Shown here: positions 10,460 to 22,113 of the stretch, piece by piece
How positions within the stretch are numbered: the first letter of the stretch is position 1
Layout: the number at the start of each line of letters is the position of its first letter
Assembly (NCBI GenBank): GCA_037576195.1
Contig: CM075102.1
Span: 26,718,745-26,782,744, forward strand
Source of the DNA: Phytoseiulus persimilis
Lineage: Eukaryota > Arthropoda > Arachnida > Mesostigmata > Phytoseiidae
Direction of reading: 5' to 3'
Length of the DNA stretch: 64,000 bases
Made by a program: the position numbers and the translations under genes
Notes under the pieces: generated by a model
Databases searched by the model: none
Seen by the model: the letters and a program-made list of their open reading frames with translations, nothing else
What the model was told of the DNA's origin: nothing

Positions 10460-13400
10460 TCCGTATCTGAAGCATTTTTTTTGAGAGAAAGTCGAGAAAT
10501 ACGGGTTCGTTATGTGCGCGATTCCAGGGTAGTCTAAAATGGCGTAGCCCGCTCCCATGTGTTCAAAGTATCGATGACTCTGTGGCGCAGAGCAATCGGT
10601 GTGTTCTTCCCATTCTTACTCGTTATACGTGACCTTCCCAGGTAACCAACATAAGTGAATAGACTTCGGGAGAATGCCGGAGCTTCTGCAAACGTTGTTG
10701 CAGTCCGATTCTATCCCAGTATAATCTGTACTCTGTATGTTAGCAAACACCGAAGAGAGGAATCTTGTGAAATTGGTAACTCCGTCGATTGAGGCAAGAA
10801 TGCGAACTGTTCGGCAGCATTTGACGTTCTTTTACGACATCGGAGGAGTGCTCACTCGGTTGGTCTTCTATCTGGGAAGTTCTTGTTTTTCGCTTTCAGA
10901 GATTTTGACGAGGCGTTTGCGAAAGTGCGTTCTCACTTGGTGAACTCGATCACGTCGTTCGGGCCCGTCGATAGACCACGTGTTTCGTCTTGTTGGTGAT
11001 ACTCGATGTCAAGAATGCCTTCAACTAGGTGGAGTGGGATAAAATGATGCGGGCCATAAGGGACAGGGGCTTGTCGGAGTACTCACCCCAAGTAGTTTCG
11101 TCGTATCTGAGCGAGAGGCAAATCGGACGCCTTGCTCGAAGATGAGCCGGTGTGGAAGGGTGATTGGGTAAAATACATTCTGGGAGGAAGTCTCCGAGTT
11201 CACTGATAAGCGGTACTTCGAGAAATATGGTCGGAACTCGCTAACGTGAAACCTTCCGACGTCGAATTTCGGCGCTGGCGAAACTCGGCTATCTAAACCT
11301 CTCCTACTCTCAAAAAGGCCCCTAACTCATGACTTGTGATATTCCTCCTCCCGAAGACCTCCAATGGAACAGACTCCAGTCTGTTGACGATTCGGCTTTA
11401 TGCCGGTATGAGACTTCCCGGGTTTCTGATTCAGATGGGCCAGACTGTAACTTCGAGTGTTTCGTTCAGTGCGGCCCACTGCCAAACCTGGGAGCACCTC
11501 AAACGAAGAGTGTCAGAAGAGATTGGGTGAGAACAGCAACCAACCGGAGCTCACTCGCTGCAATCATCGTTGGGTGGATCTCAGGCATGACCAATGCCTT
11601 GATTGAATTTGCGACCAGAACTAAAATTTCAGTGGAAGATTCGGAAGAGAATCCAGTCACATGCAGAATCCTGCTCTCCCGAGTGCGAGCAAAATAACTT
11701 TTTTTCACTCTGGAGCGAACATGACATTCTTCTATCACGGAGAGGAGAGAAGCTGCTCGCAGTTCCAGCTTCCGATGGGTTTGGGCGTCTGAAAAAGTCT
11801 CATAACTCAGGCTACCCGGCTGTCCCGAAAAAGTCAGGCTTCAGCATAACTCCTCCATCCAACTCGGGACTGATTCACGTGTCCTGCGCTCGTTGGTCCT
11901 GTGTACCATTCGCAACGTGCGGAACCAGCTCTGTCTGGATTGCGCTCCACAGCTGCACTTCACGAGCGATGTCACGATCGACCCCGGTAGCACCTCTCTG
12001 GAGCGATCTCAGGAGTGTGGAAGGGTGACGGCCAACTTCCGCGCTGAGGCGATTTCATCGCGGATGATCGTTGAGCGTTGAACCCTGTAGTACGAAGCCG
12101 CCTTCGCCCATTTGCGAAATGCGAGAAAACACAGTACTGGGGTGATCGTGAGCTTTCTGTCGACGGACGGTGCGCGATTCGTGTCGATTCCGTGTTTTAT
12201 GGCGTGCGCACACAGGCAGAATCAAAATCTTTCCCGAGCGTGGCGGGCAGTACCCCATAGCAGTGGCCACAGTATCGCAGCCGCTGCGCTGGAATCGACG
12301 CCGCGCGGGAATCGTTTCCACGCGGAAATCGGCTCCCTCAGAATGCTCGCTATACCACTACCTTATTCCCCGCCTTGGTGGAAGAGATACACCCAAACAG
12401 CCTGTAAGTAGGCCTCGTGTCGGTTGTTTCTCTGCTCCTGGGCCTGATTAACCTGTCAAGGGTGTCCAAGAACCGTGGCATATACAGGAACTCCACTCGA
12501 ACCACCCGAATTCCTTGATCAAGGGATGCCACACGGGTTCCATGTACATTTCAAACAGTAGAGTGAGCAGGTTGAGCTAGCCTAATCAAATAATGGAATT
12601 CGACGAGTTGTTTTCTTTATGAGAATTCGTTCAACTAACCTTAGACCTAACTTCAGAGCTCACAGCCATCATCTTGGGAGGCAGCATGAGTAATCTCTGG
12701 GATGTCAGCTTCGTGGGCTCTGAAGAGGACCGTTTAGTTCTCAGTCAAAATTATTTTTGTCTACTTCACAGTCTGGGAAGCTCAATCGGTCGCTGTGATT
12801 CCACCAAATTCCTGCGTGACCTGAGAGCACGCGAATCAGACACTGGTGTACCCCGAGGTGTTCAATTTTGAGAATGAGTGGAATCAAGAAATGCTGCTTG
12901 TCAGCGTTGCCGCGGGAAGATGCATCTCACTTAGTACAGCTGAACGCGGAGCATCCTATGTGAACTCCATGAGCTCCGTTTCCTTCATATATCTACAGAT
13001 ATGGGAGGCAATATCTGTTTGTCCAGCCTGCAATGGTCTTCCAAACCATTGATCGGATTGATATTAGCTCGCGGCGCTCTGTGTCGTATAATGCATGTCT
13101 CGGAAGCAGAGGTCTAAGACCCATGGACCCACGTACCCGGTTCCGGAGGCCGGGTATCCGAGGCTGGACCTCCTATGCCCGACTTCCCATTCGAAGAGTT
13201 GATTTCGGGGCCGATACGACCATATTTTTGGAGTCCGTGCACCAGAGCATTCGAGGCTGGTACCGTGGAGCCCGGACCCGGTTCCGCGAGTTATCACCCG
13301 ATTCCTGATACCCGCGTATTTGCGACCCCTACCCGGGAGGACTTTGGCCATCCAGATAATAATTTTGCAGGAAATCCGAACTGAACTACCCTGCTCCTTC

Positions 13401-14289
13401 TTCTGGAAAAGTTTCGAGATGCCGAGGTGAGCGTAAGAGCCTCGGAAGCTAGCTCAGTTCAATTGCGGAATGAGCAAGCAGCGTTATCTCGCTACCGTCC
13501 GAAATCAAGCTACAGAACCGGGACTTCCACCACCAGAATGGCGAGGCTCACTAACACTCTGTCTTCTCCCTTCCTATGTTGCTTGTTTATAGCAGTCAAG
13601 GCTATCTCTGCTGGTATTCTGCTTCCATCATGTTACGCCGAGCTTCAATATTTGGTCGCTGAATTGTCTGGAATTTTGACTTTGAAGTGATTGGTAATTA
13701 GTCAAAAGCCAAGAAACGATGGATAAGCAAGGTTACGATTTTCGGCTCGCTCAATAACTCAACAAACTGAACGGAGAAAGGATTGTAACTTTTCACAAAG
13801 TTTGAAAGAGCCGGATCGTTTCACTGCCAGTTGCGACCCGTTCTCTCCGTTCGGAAAACTTGTCTTGAAGGTGGATAATATTCCGAGGATTTCTATCGGT
13901 TCCATCCGCAAGGGAGCTCCGGTGAAAGTCATCACAGCTAAGTGGGAGCATTGAAATCAAACACCTCCGAAACTAAGTTGAGAATCATTTCATCAACAAG
14001 AGGCGGGAGTGGCCACCACGGCGAGGCACCTCTCGTTATGGCGCCGCCCACTGAGCCTGTACTAGACTCGACGTTTCGGCTCGAATTTATTGATGCTCCA
14101 CTTTCCCATGAGGGGTTTCCAAAGGCTTCGACCGATCAGCTCACAGGTGTGAGTCAAGTACCAAAGCCACGAGATTCTCGAAGCAGCAGCTTTCGAATCG
14201 ATGTGAGAGTGTCGGAGGAGTGTTTTTGCTGAAAATCAGACTACGGAACAGCCTCGAATATTTCAACCATTTGGATTCCTTCCACGATT
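10460..14289. other. Sparse region without an assignable gene
   Basis: Several coding-like fragments end at good splice donors. Examples are a plus-strand fragment with donor GTGAGAAC at 11526 and a minus-strand fragment ending at a GTGAGTAC donor near 11085. I could not join them into a gene with consistent phases. An open stretch at about 13726-13971 on the plus strand has no start codon. The segment 13108-13340 is GC-rich with internally repeated ACCCGGTTCCG and CGAGGCTGG motifs. No RNA gene was recognised. Confidence 0.35.
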
Positions 14290-14353
14290 ATTTCAACTTC
14301 AATCACAGTACACCCCCGATCATTTGAACTTCAATCACAGTACACCCCCGATC
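14290..14353. repeat. Second minisatellite, also 32-bp period, two near-identical units
   Basis: Units at 14290-14321 and 14322-14353 differ by one base (ATTTCAAC versus ATTTGAAC). Each contains CAATCACAGTACACCCCCG. Decayed copies of the ATTTnAACTTC core continue on both sides, roughly 14250-14470. The sequence is unrelated to the 10.3-kb array apart from the shared period and a GAAGTTC-like core on the opposite strand. Confidence 0.85.
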
Positions 14354-14567
14354 ATTTGAACTTCCATCACAATTGAACCCGAAGTATTTCAATCTGAAAC
14401 TTATCACAACCTCGATTGTTTTAACTCCCGATTACTTCAACCTACTTCCGCATCGATCAGTTGAAATAATCTAGGCTGTATTGTATTTCATTCAGATAGA
14501 ACGAGTTCCACAATGAAGAGTTTTCTCGCGAGTCCGACGAGAGAGGCTCCCATGTCGATCCATCACC

Positions 14568-14864
14568 TCAAGTGTTCCTCAAAGCAGCAAACCCTACCGC
14601 TTTCTTGGGTTGCTGGGGACTCGTCGTCGTCGGAGCTTCGTCGCGCCTTTCGCCTCGTATTACAGGTTGTGCTGACTCCTGCTGCCTCACCCAATCAGGA
14701 ACTGGGGGTTTGTTTCCAGTGAAAATCATTTGCGTATGCGAATGAGTTCCCTGAGGGTCATTCGCCGTGTATGAAAAAACAATCGGTTCCATTTGAGCTG
14801 GCGTGTTCCAAGACCCCGCCTGAGCATTCGAGCATCTGAACAGAACCGCAACGGTCAGGATCAT
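14568..14864 (-). CDS. Candidate small secreted protein exon (minus strand), unknown function
   Basis: This is a 98-codon open frame starting with ATG at 14864. Its first 16 residues (MILTVAVLFRCSNAQA) look like a short signal peptide with an A-x-A cleavage site. The rest is hydrophilic, with no domain I recognise. An acceptor-like CTTTCCAG lies just before the ATG, and a donor-like GATTGGGTGAGG lies inside the frame after residues PVPDW, so the true exon may be shorter. Upstream on the minus strand another coding-like stretch ends at GTAAGTGAC near 15022. The gene model is unresolved. Confidence 0.25.
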   Translation of the reverse strand: MILTVAVLFRCSNAQAGSWNTPAQMEPIVFSYTANDPQGTHSHTQMIFTGNKPPVPDWVRQQESAQPVIRGERRDEAPTTTSPQQPKKAVGFAALRNT

Positions 14865-15601
14865 TTGCTGGAAAGAAGTTCAGATGGAGCACGCACCGGC
14901 TGAGTGACAATAAAAGAATTCGTGGAAGCATGGATCTCGGTTGTGCTCTAGAATAGGATTACCTAGATTCCAAGGCGTAGACTGAAGTCGGGAAAACGAC
15001 GGGAATCGGAATCTGTCACTTACCAGAGGTGGCATGGCCCGCTCTTGAAAGTTCTGGTTCGCTGGCGTATAACCACCAGCTTCGTGCGAAGAGCTACGAC
15101 GTTTGTGGTTCTTAATTTTATTCAAAAACCTTCTTTCCGTAATCCCCTCTCGCATTGGCAGCCAGTGAAATCAAATTTGATCAACAGGGGGATGATAAGA
15201 CATGTCGTCATTTGGACCATGTCCAAAAAGGAAGGTAATCCGTACTATGTAATCGATAGCGGCATGCTACTGCCGTCGGTTTGTTGAGCTCGTCAGTCAC
15301 TTCTGTTTGCTCTGCAGGCTGAGATTCGGTTTCAAACGTTTCAGAAACTTCTGGACCCCATCTCGTTCGGAGCGACGCACGGGAAAGTTCTCGATCGCTT
15401 CCGAAGCGAGATTCCGGTCCATTCTGCTTCCAGGCGGCTCGCCTTCCCTCGTTTGATCTGTTCCGTGCCCCTTTTTTTCCTGCGGGATAACAACAGATAA
15501 ATTAAGACAATAACTCCTTCTACGTTAGACATCGCTTGCTGAGGCGATAAGTCCGAAATGCTTTTTTGTCTAATGTCTGAACCGCGCCATCACGCGACCA
15601 T

Positions 15602-16033
15602 TCAACCAGCACGGAGAGGCAAACGGTCCGGACCCCGGGTTGACTGAGATCGGGACCTGTCTGCGGTGATCATGTTGACCAGGAATATACGCAGATATTT
15701 CAGATATCGGAGTGATTCCCGGATATCTCTTTCTGTCCGTCCGGCCTCGTCATAGAGATCCTGTTCGGGCTCCTCCGACGCCTCCATGGATATTGTTGTA
15801 ACCGTGCCCAACCACTGCTCCAGAAGCGACGCCAGTGTGTCCTTCAGGTCGTCCACCTCTAGAACCGCCTGTCTTTTGTCAATGCCTTCCTTGTAGAACG
15901 TTGCGGCGTCGTTAACAAACGCCTTACTTCGACCTCGTAGCTGCGCGAGCCTACGGTGGAGCTTAACCACCTCTGCCGCAGGTTCTGGTTGATTAGCTCT
16001 GGGGGCGGGGGAAACGCGAGGAATGACTGCCAC
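15602..16033 (-). mobile_element. BEL/Pao-like gag fragment, isolated ORF
   Basis: A 143-codon minus-strand frame ending in a stop at 15602. It begins with a Pro/Ala-rich lead. It then has a helical stretch starting KLHRRLAQLRGRSKAF, a long amphipathic helix (VDDLKDTLASLLEQWL) and an acidic helix (EEPEQDLYDEAG). The layout and residue pattern recall the N-terminal coiled-coil region of BEL/Pao LTR-retrotransposon Gag. No zinc knuckle, protease, reverse transcriptase or LTR was recognised nearby, so this is either a decayed remnant or a host gene of gag origin. The family call rests on pattern resemblance only. Confidence 0.35.
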
Positions 16034-19008
16034 AGCTCCACCAACCTCCTGCCTGTTTTCTCCAACCTGCGCGGAGCGACTCGCGACTTGCTCACCGGTC
16101 CGGTTGTCCAGAGTGTCTGACAGAGATATTTCGTGTAGAAATCCGACTCCATCTCGCCGTCCGAGCTGTTTTCATTCTGTACTCTGTACTCGCTGAGAGC
16201 ACTGCCGGTATATTGCGGCAGATCAGCGTTGCTTGTCCCGGGTGGATGCGGAAGTGCCGGGTAGCCATAAGCGGCCAGCAAACCCGCTGGCTCTGACTGC
16301 ACCTCCCGTATTTGGATTTGACGATGCGCCTGAGTCTTGGGACATGCTGTCGTCAAATGTATCAATGGATTACGACCTGAGATGTACTGACCGGTACAAT
16401 CCACGAACGTCTTGCAGGATTACTCTCTGCTGAGGAGATTCGCCTTTAACGTTTCTGAAAGGCTGCCGGGTGGCCTGCCGAAGAGCTGCGCACGGGTAGC
16501 ACTTTTGCTGTGCCCCTGCCAGTAGTTCCTCTCTCTCCGGAAATATTGCTGAGTTCCGACCAATGTGCGGGCTGAGTTCGGTTTTTAACTTCTGATACCA
16601 ATTGGTGGCTCACACCTCGGATGCAAGAAATGAAGACACGTCTGCTTTCGTTTCTTTTAGGTATTCTGGCGCACTGAGCCCGTCCAGTCGCTGACGGCAG
16701 ATGGGTGAGATCGGAAAAAGGGGATTTCCCGCTGATGATACGGATGGAGAACAAAATACTCGTCAGGTGACGAGGTTGCTGCGCAACGTGTTCTTTAAAG
16801 ATGGCGGATCGCGCTACCATCAGGCTCTTGTCAGCGTTGCGAGACGCCACTCTCCACAAAACGTGAAGACAGAGCTGCTCCGCTTCCGATCTCCCCGCCA
16901 GCCAGCTGATGGCGACCGTGTGTCACCGGACGAACCCAGTGCAGAAGAACCTCCTCATGAATTGGACACTTGCAGCTCTGCTTGAGCTTATTTGACAAGA
17001 GGTTGCTTTAATAAAATGTACATTTCATTCTGAGAACTATTCGATTGCTCAATCTCCCATGTGAAATTGTTCTCCCTGTGTGACATGGATGTGATGTGCT
17101 AGAGTCTTAGCGCTAGGGCCTATCCGTACGCCACAACAGCTACTTGGAATGCCTAGCAGCTAAAGTAAAATTGTAACTTTCAACCTCATAGAAGGATCTG
17201 AATTATCATCAACCCCATTCCGCTCACTAATATCAACTCTCGTCGGCACTGCAAGACACTCTTACAATGTCCTTGCGCATCCGCATCCGACACTCTTCCA
17301 ATCCCCCACAAAAGACCTCAGAATAACCCTTGGCTTTGTACCCCGAAGTCGGCGCGAATTCGGTCCGTCGAGAAACATTTTCACACACGAGCATAGAACT
17401 CTTTCTCTAGTTCCAAACATAGATGTGGTGTTGTCGCAGTCGGTTTCCCGCCATTTTCTCGAAGAGGTCGCGCCCCAAAGAAACTAACAAGCCAAGGATT
17501 ATTTATTCTGGACTTCGAAATGTTAGATGATATGTTGAGTCCCAATCCTGTCAGCAGTTCAGATTCTGACTGTTAGTACAGAACTCTCTGAGTCCCAATG
17601 AAAACCAGCCTAAGAACCTATCAGGCAGGAATGTTGGAGACGTGCTCAGGTTCATCCTCCTTGATCTCGAAGCTAACGGCATCTGAGCAGCGGAATCATC
17701 ACCCACAGCATCGTTGCCAGCCAGAAGCGCTGGGACACGCAAAATCGATCAAGACTCGTTGACTCTGTCTTGGTTTTGATGAAGAGAATCATCATCCTCC
17801 GGGTTGAATCGCTCAGAAGATGTAACCCTTGGGCGAATGAATCCTCCGCATGGACTTCGGTGATCTTTTGATCCAAGATCCTGAGGGGTACCCCACGAAG
17901 TTCCGGGGAAACCAGAAAAACCATGAGTTTGCAACTTTCTGGATGAGTCATAAACCACGAGATGAAGTGAGTCCAATCATTCCAGATGAGGTGGGAAAAC
18001 AAGCTCCGTGTGATCATAGGTCGATATCCAGAGAGATCGGTTCATTCACAAGTCAAACTGTTCAAGATCGGAACTTGGTGAGCGTTTCCTGCACCGACGA
18101 CACTCCGATATATCTGGGTAAAGGAATTGCTTCGATTGATTGCCATCAGGGGGCGCTCATATTTATTGCCTCCAGAGTCCTCCCTTCGGAGGAGAGAAAT
18201 CAGTCGGACGTTTCCATTAGTTCTTTTTTTCCGTTCCTCCCCCTGATTTCCACCTCTTCAAGAGCTCCCGTGCTCCCGAAATAGTACTCCGACGTTCGAT
18301 GGCTCATCAATAGGATTATATGCCCTTCGAAATCTCGATCCTTTGCTCTCCGCTCGTGTTTGTCGAGAGCGGCTCTGGCTTGCCCGCGTTTTCAATCGGA
18401 CCGAGAGGTCGAGCTCAGTCCACACAATCAGGAGAGTCTCTGGATGAGATCTCATACCTCCTAGGAGTTCGAAAGACGCCTTAGAAGTCCTGAGAAAATC
18501 CATGTCACCTTGAGAGGGACCTAACCTATCAGAATCGGGGAGTATCGCAGGGACACCTCCTTATGGCCATCACTGCAACGATTCACTCTAATCCTCCTCC
18601 TTAGAAGCCTTAGTTTATCGCTGATCCAGGGCGTCGATTACTTCCGGGAAACTCCAGGCGACAACTGATCAAGAACTCACACCCACGTAGCAACGCTTCC
18701 GTAAATTTTATTCAGACCACACTTTGAAAATCTTGCGCTCTTCCTCCAAGACAGTTCGGATAAAATTCAAATGTTAAGTCTGGCTCCTGTCACAACATTC
18801 GGTCCAGAGAAGTAAAGGAATCTGAGCGATTCGAAGGCCGTACGTCATAGCTTCATGTTTGTAGAATCACGTATCCGAGCACATGCAAGACTGCAATGCT
18901 GGACAAGGGTGGGCAAAGTCGATGAATCATCTCGGTGGCCCGCAGCAGATAAGTTTCATCCGCGGATTGAGGCTACCCATTCGTTCGCTTCGGGAACGTT
19001 CCGTGTGT
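16034..19008. other. No assignable gene; possible retroelement debris
   Basis: Open frames flank the gag-like ORF on both strands: a minus-strand frame at 15859-16404 overlapping it, and frames near 16446-16985 on both strands. None shows a family signature I can name. The 17-19 kb part contains only short frames without start signals or domains. Confidence 0.35.
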
Positions 19009-19812
19009 ATGATGTTCATGGTGAGTCTTATGACCTCGATGGTTGCCTGTCCTGTACGCCCCTTGAGCGCCCAAACTACCCACAAGGATGCCGAGTATGA
19101 GGATCAAGTACTGCGGAAAATTCGTGAGGTAAGTTTCGATCATCTATGTTACGGCAGGTCGACGCCTGACTCCAGGATCCAACACCGTTCCACATGATAC
19201 TGGAAAGCTCTCTAGAACGAACAAGTCGGGACTGTAGAATCAGTTCGTTGAAACGGAACTCCGTTGTGACGTAAGTTGTCCAATATTGTTCTCGCCAGGG
19301 CGAGCCCCACGTCGGTGCGATGAGCTGGTTGAAAGAGCGACACTGGTTCAATGTGTCGCGTGGTTTCTTTCCGGAAAAGCTGTCATGTATGCCATCCAAA
19401 TCTCCATTCTCCAAATCGCGACGAATGAGACAGTTCGGATGACGAGCAGACTGGTGGGATTCTCGAGTAGAACGGAGAAGAAACTGGGACTTTGGTCTCG
19501 TTTCGTCCGGCTCTTGTGCCTTCCACCGTCATTTTGGGAGTTAGCAGGCGAGGAGGAGTCGTTCGGTGTCGATCGAGAATGCAGAACTCATCCGGGGACT
19601 AATTCGTCGCATGTAAGTCGGAAGGATGAGTCAAACTTCCGAAGCGAGAGGTGTGAAGTCTCTCGCACCGAAGGCATACAAGTTTTGTGCATCGGTATGA
19701 GTCCCGTGACTTAGTATTTTCCATTCCATTTAACGCAACATCCGAAGGCTTCAGGGTAGAACTCACCAGAAATTTCATGATGCGTACTAGATCAGAGGTC
19801 TCGCACTTATGA
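19009..19812 (+). CDS. Candidate small secreted protein or peptide precursor, three exons, 80 residues
   Basis: Exons are 19009-19128, 19548-19612 and 19755-19812. They total 243 nt and encode 80 residues plus TGA. The donors are strong (GTAAGTTT, GTAAGTCG), the acceptors end in TTAGCAG and GGCTTCAG, and the phases agree across both joins. Residues 1-21 form a Met-rich hydrophobic signal peptide with likely cleavage after PLSA. The mature part is charged and helical, with dibasic Arg-Arg at 42-43 and 60-61. Cleavage there would release a peptide of about 16 residues containing ENAELIRGLI. An AATAAA lies at 19913, about 100 nt past the stop. No family is recognised. It could be a peptide precursor, a small secreted effector, or a chance assembly of short exons; acceptor choice is the weak point. 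Confidence 0.4.
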
Positions 19813-19912
19813 TGCCGACAAGGACATCGCGCCAAACTCCGCGACCGCCCTGTGAAACTGATATGGCGATCGGGATCCTCCTTTCCACTATCTCCTCGCT
19901 GATCGGAAACCA

Positions 19913-19918
19913 GAATAA
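19913..19918 (+). terminator. Poly(A) signal after the candidate small secreted gene
   Basis: AATAAA within AGAATAAATACG, about 100 nt beyond the stop at 19812. It supports a plus-strand transcript ending here but is not proof. Confidence 0.35.
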
Positions 19919-22113
19919 ATACGCCTGATCACGGAAAATGCGTCTTCATTTGGACGGGATCCAGGTGGAAAACAATTTTTACCTCATAATCAAGCACTGA
20001 CACTGATGTCGCTCGCTCGTTTCTCACTCTCTCAATGGCTTCATTCAAAGGCGGGCGCAATTAATTTCATTAAGGACCGCTTCAACCTCGATGGAACCAC
20101 CCGTTCCTCCACGGTTCCATCAATGCGTCAGTTTCAGTCGCTGGCCCATCCATCGAGTTCTCCGGCCCTCCAATGTTTCAGGAGCGATCAGTCAAGTGAC
20201 ATTCGGTGGACAGCTCGTAGGAAGGGAGGCGGCTCGATGATGAAGCCTCCGAACAACATGTAATCATTAGGCCGAAATTCACATGCGTAATCACGGCGGA
20301 GCATGAGCAGGTCCAGCGTGTGTAGATCGCTGAGCTGAACGAAGTTTACATAATTCCAGAAGGACGGAATCTTGGTGTAGAACACAACAAGCGTTGACTA
20401 AACGGGGCAAACCACAGTTTTTCTCGTTGAAAGTACCGTGATCACCATTTCTTCCACCTTTTGGATTGCCGTTCGCGGACCGGCAAACTCACGAATGACT
20501 GCCCGAGCCGTTGGCTCCGAACACGAATAAAACTACGAGGAACACATGTTGTACAGGGGAGATCGAGCGAGTACACAAACAGTATATCATCAGGAGAAAT
20601 CATATTCGGAAAGCGAAGAATGTTTGTGGGCCGACGTGGCGGATAGTGAGAATGCATCTGGATTTGTCGAAGGAACACGCGCAACATCTGTGTTCGTATT
20701 CAGAAGAGGAATCGAGCGTCGATCGAAACGAAGCGTCACGCGGTCTTTCAATCAATTCGGATTATGATTCGCCGGCCGTTATGGAACCTTTGTCGGTTTA
20801 CACGGTATCATGGAAAAATGACTCTGCTCGCTTGCAGAAGAATACAGAACACATCCAAAGATTACAGCTCGTATGTTTCGAAATTCCTGCCGGGAAGTCC
20901 GCCAGCGAATTCCCCATGGAATTTTCGAAATAACGTGGGGTGGTCTAGAACACACTGAATGGATTTTGTTGGTGGTGAAATCTCGGTGTGAAACTCCACG
21001 TACTATTCGGCTATTATACTGGCGTACTATTTGGAGCGCATCGATTTCCAGAAGCGACGATGAATTCTGAATCCTGGTGGTTTGCGTGGCAAAGGCGTCA
21101 ACTGATAGCTTTGAGCGGCAAGCAGCGTCACGGCTCGATTCCGAGAGACAGCGGAATCACTCCCCGAGCTTGGAGAGTGACAGTTCGAGACACTGAGGAG
21201 AGGAGATAGTTTCAAGCATCCGCGGTTGGATCGAATATTCTCCATCACTGGTCAGGTATGATTCCCGGTTTCCATTGGCAAGCGACGTGAACAGAGCTCA
21301 TTCTCGTGTACGATCGGACTCACGTTTACAAACCGGCCTCCGTCTGTATCGGTTACCCCGCAGCGCATCCGCTCCGATATGGGGCTGCCTCAGCAATATT
21401 TCAATTCCGGTGTTGAGACTTGGCGGGCTTGATGTACCTTTTTTCCTGCGCAGTTTGGCTCGTGCGGCATCGATCGCTGCGTAGTTATAGATAGAAGAGC
21501 GACAGTCATCAGCAATGGCTCCGATCTATCCGCATGTAACCTCTTATGGTTGCAGAGAGCGACATTACCGCTCACGGATGTGACGTGACTCGAAACGGTG
21601 CGGGAGGTGGACTGTGGCCTCGTCGGAATACTCCATCCAAGAAAACAATCGGAAACTGGCCCATTTTGTTGAACTCAAAAAGTGCCAGCTCGCGCTCCAA
21701 GTACCTCTCCGCTTCACGAGAATTCTCTGAGTTCGAGGACCGAGCATTGCACGAGGAAGCTCGTGCCGATGGCGAACTCAACACTCGAATGGATCCATGA
21801 ACAGAAAGGCCCAATCAACTTTTCGAAGCACCACCTGATACTCCGACGCAAAGAAAAATAGGCCGTTCAATGAGCGATCGACCATGATCGGCGTTTCAGG
21901 CTGGAACCAAAGTTGACGGGAATCCATAGCTGCTGGGAACCAGTCGCGATATTGGCCATGAGTTTCACGAGCACAAACCGCGATGAGTGTTTTCCGTAAA
22001 TAGGCTAGAACCCGCCTCTGGCTTTCGAGCAAACATTTGCGATTTGTCATTCGAGGCAATATAATAGCGGAGGCAGAGCCGAAACCAAGAGTCGTGTTCA
22101 AGTGGTGATCGAA
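19919..22113. other. Interval between the small-secreted candidate and the CUB gene
   Basis: Overlapping open frames occur at 20461-20933 on the plus strand, two of them coding-like in composition. Two minus-strand segments (22004-21835 and 21726-21576) have splice-like borders and compatible phases. No start, stop and domain combination convinced me. An AT-rich ATATAATA at 22059-22066, about 50 nt upstream of the CUB start codon, could be a TATA element. Confidence 0.3.

Noticed and set aside
12078-12260. SUEL-type lectin domain from a short plus-strand frame
   Set aside because: Only a vague match to the strand pattern, with the cysteine set missing.
10737-13000. MAM-domain exons on the plus or minus strand
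   Set aside because: Some fragments have MAM-like spacing of aromatic and hydrophobic residues, but there is no cysteine pattern, no GDIALDD-type motif and no consistent splicing. Similar impressions arise on both strands.
19548-19612. NAELI motif as a pigment-dispersing-factor peptide
   Set aside because: PDF peptides begin N-x-E-[LI]-I directly after a dibasic site and end with an amidation signal. Here the motif lies inside a longer stretch with no amidation glycine.
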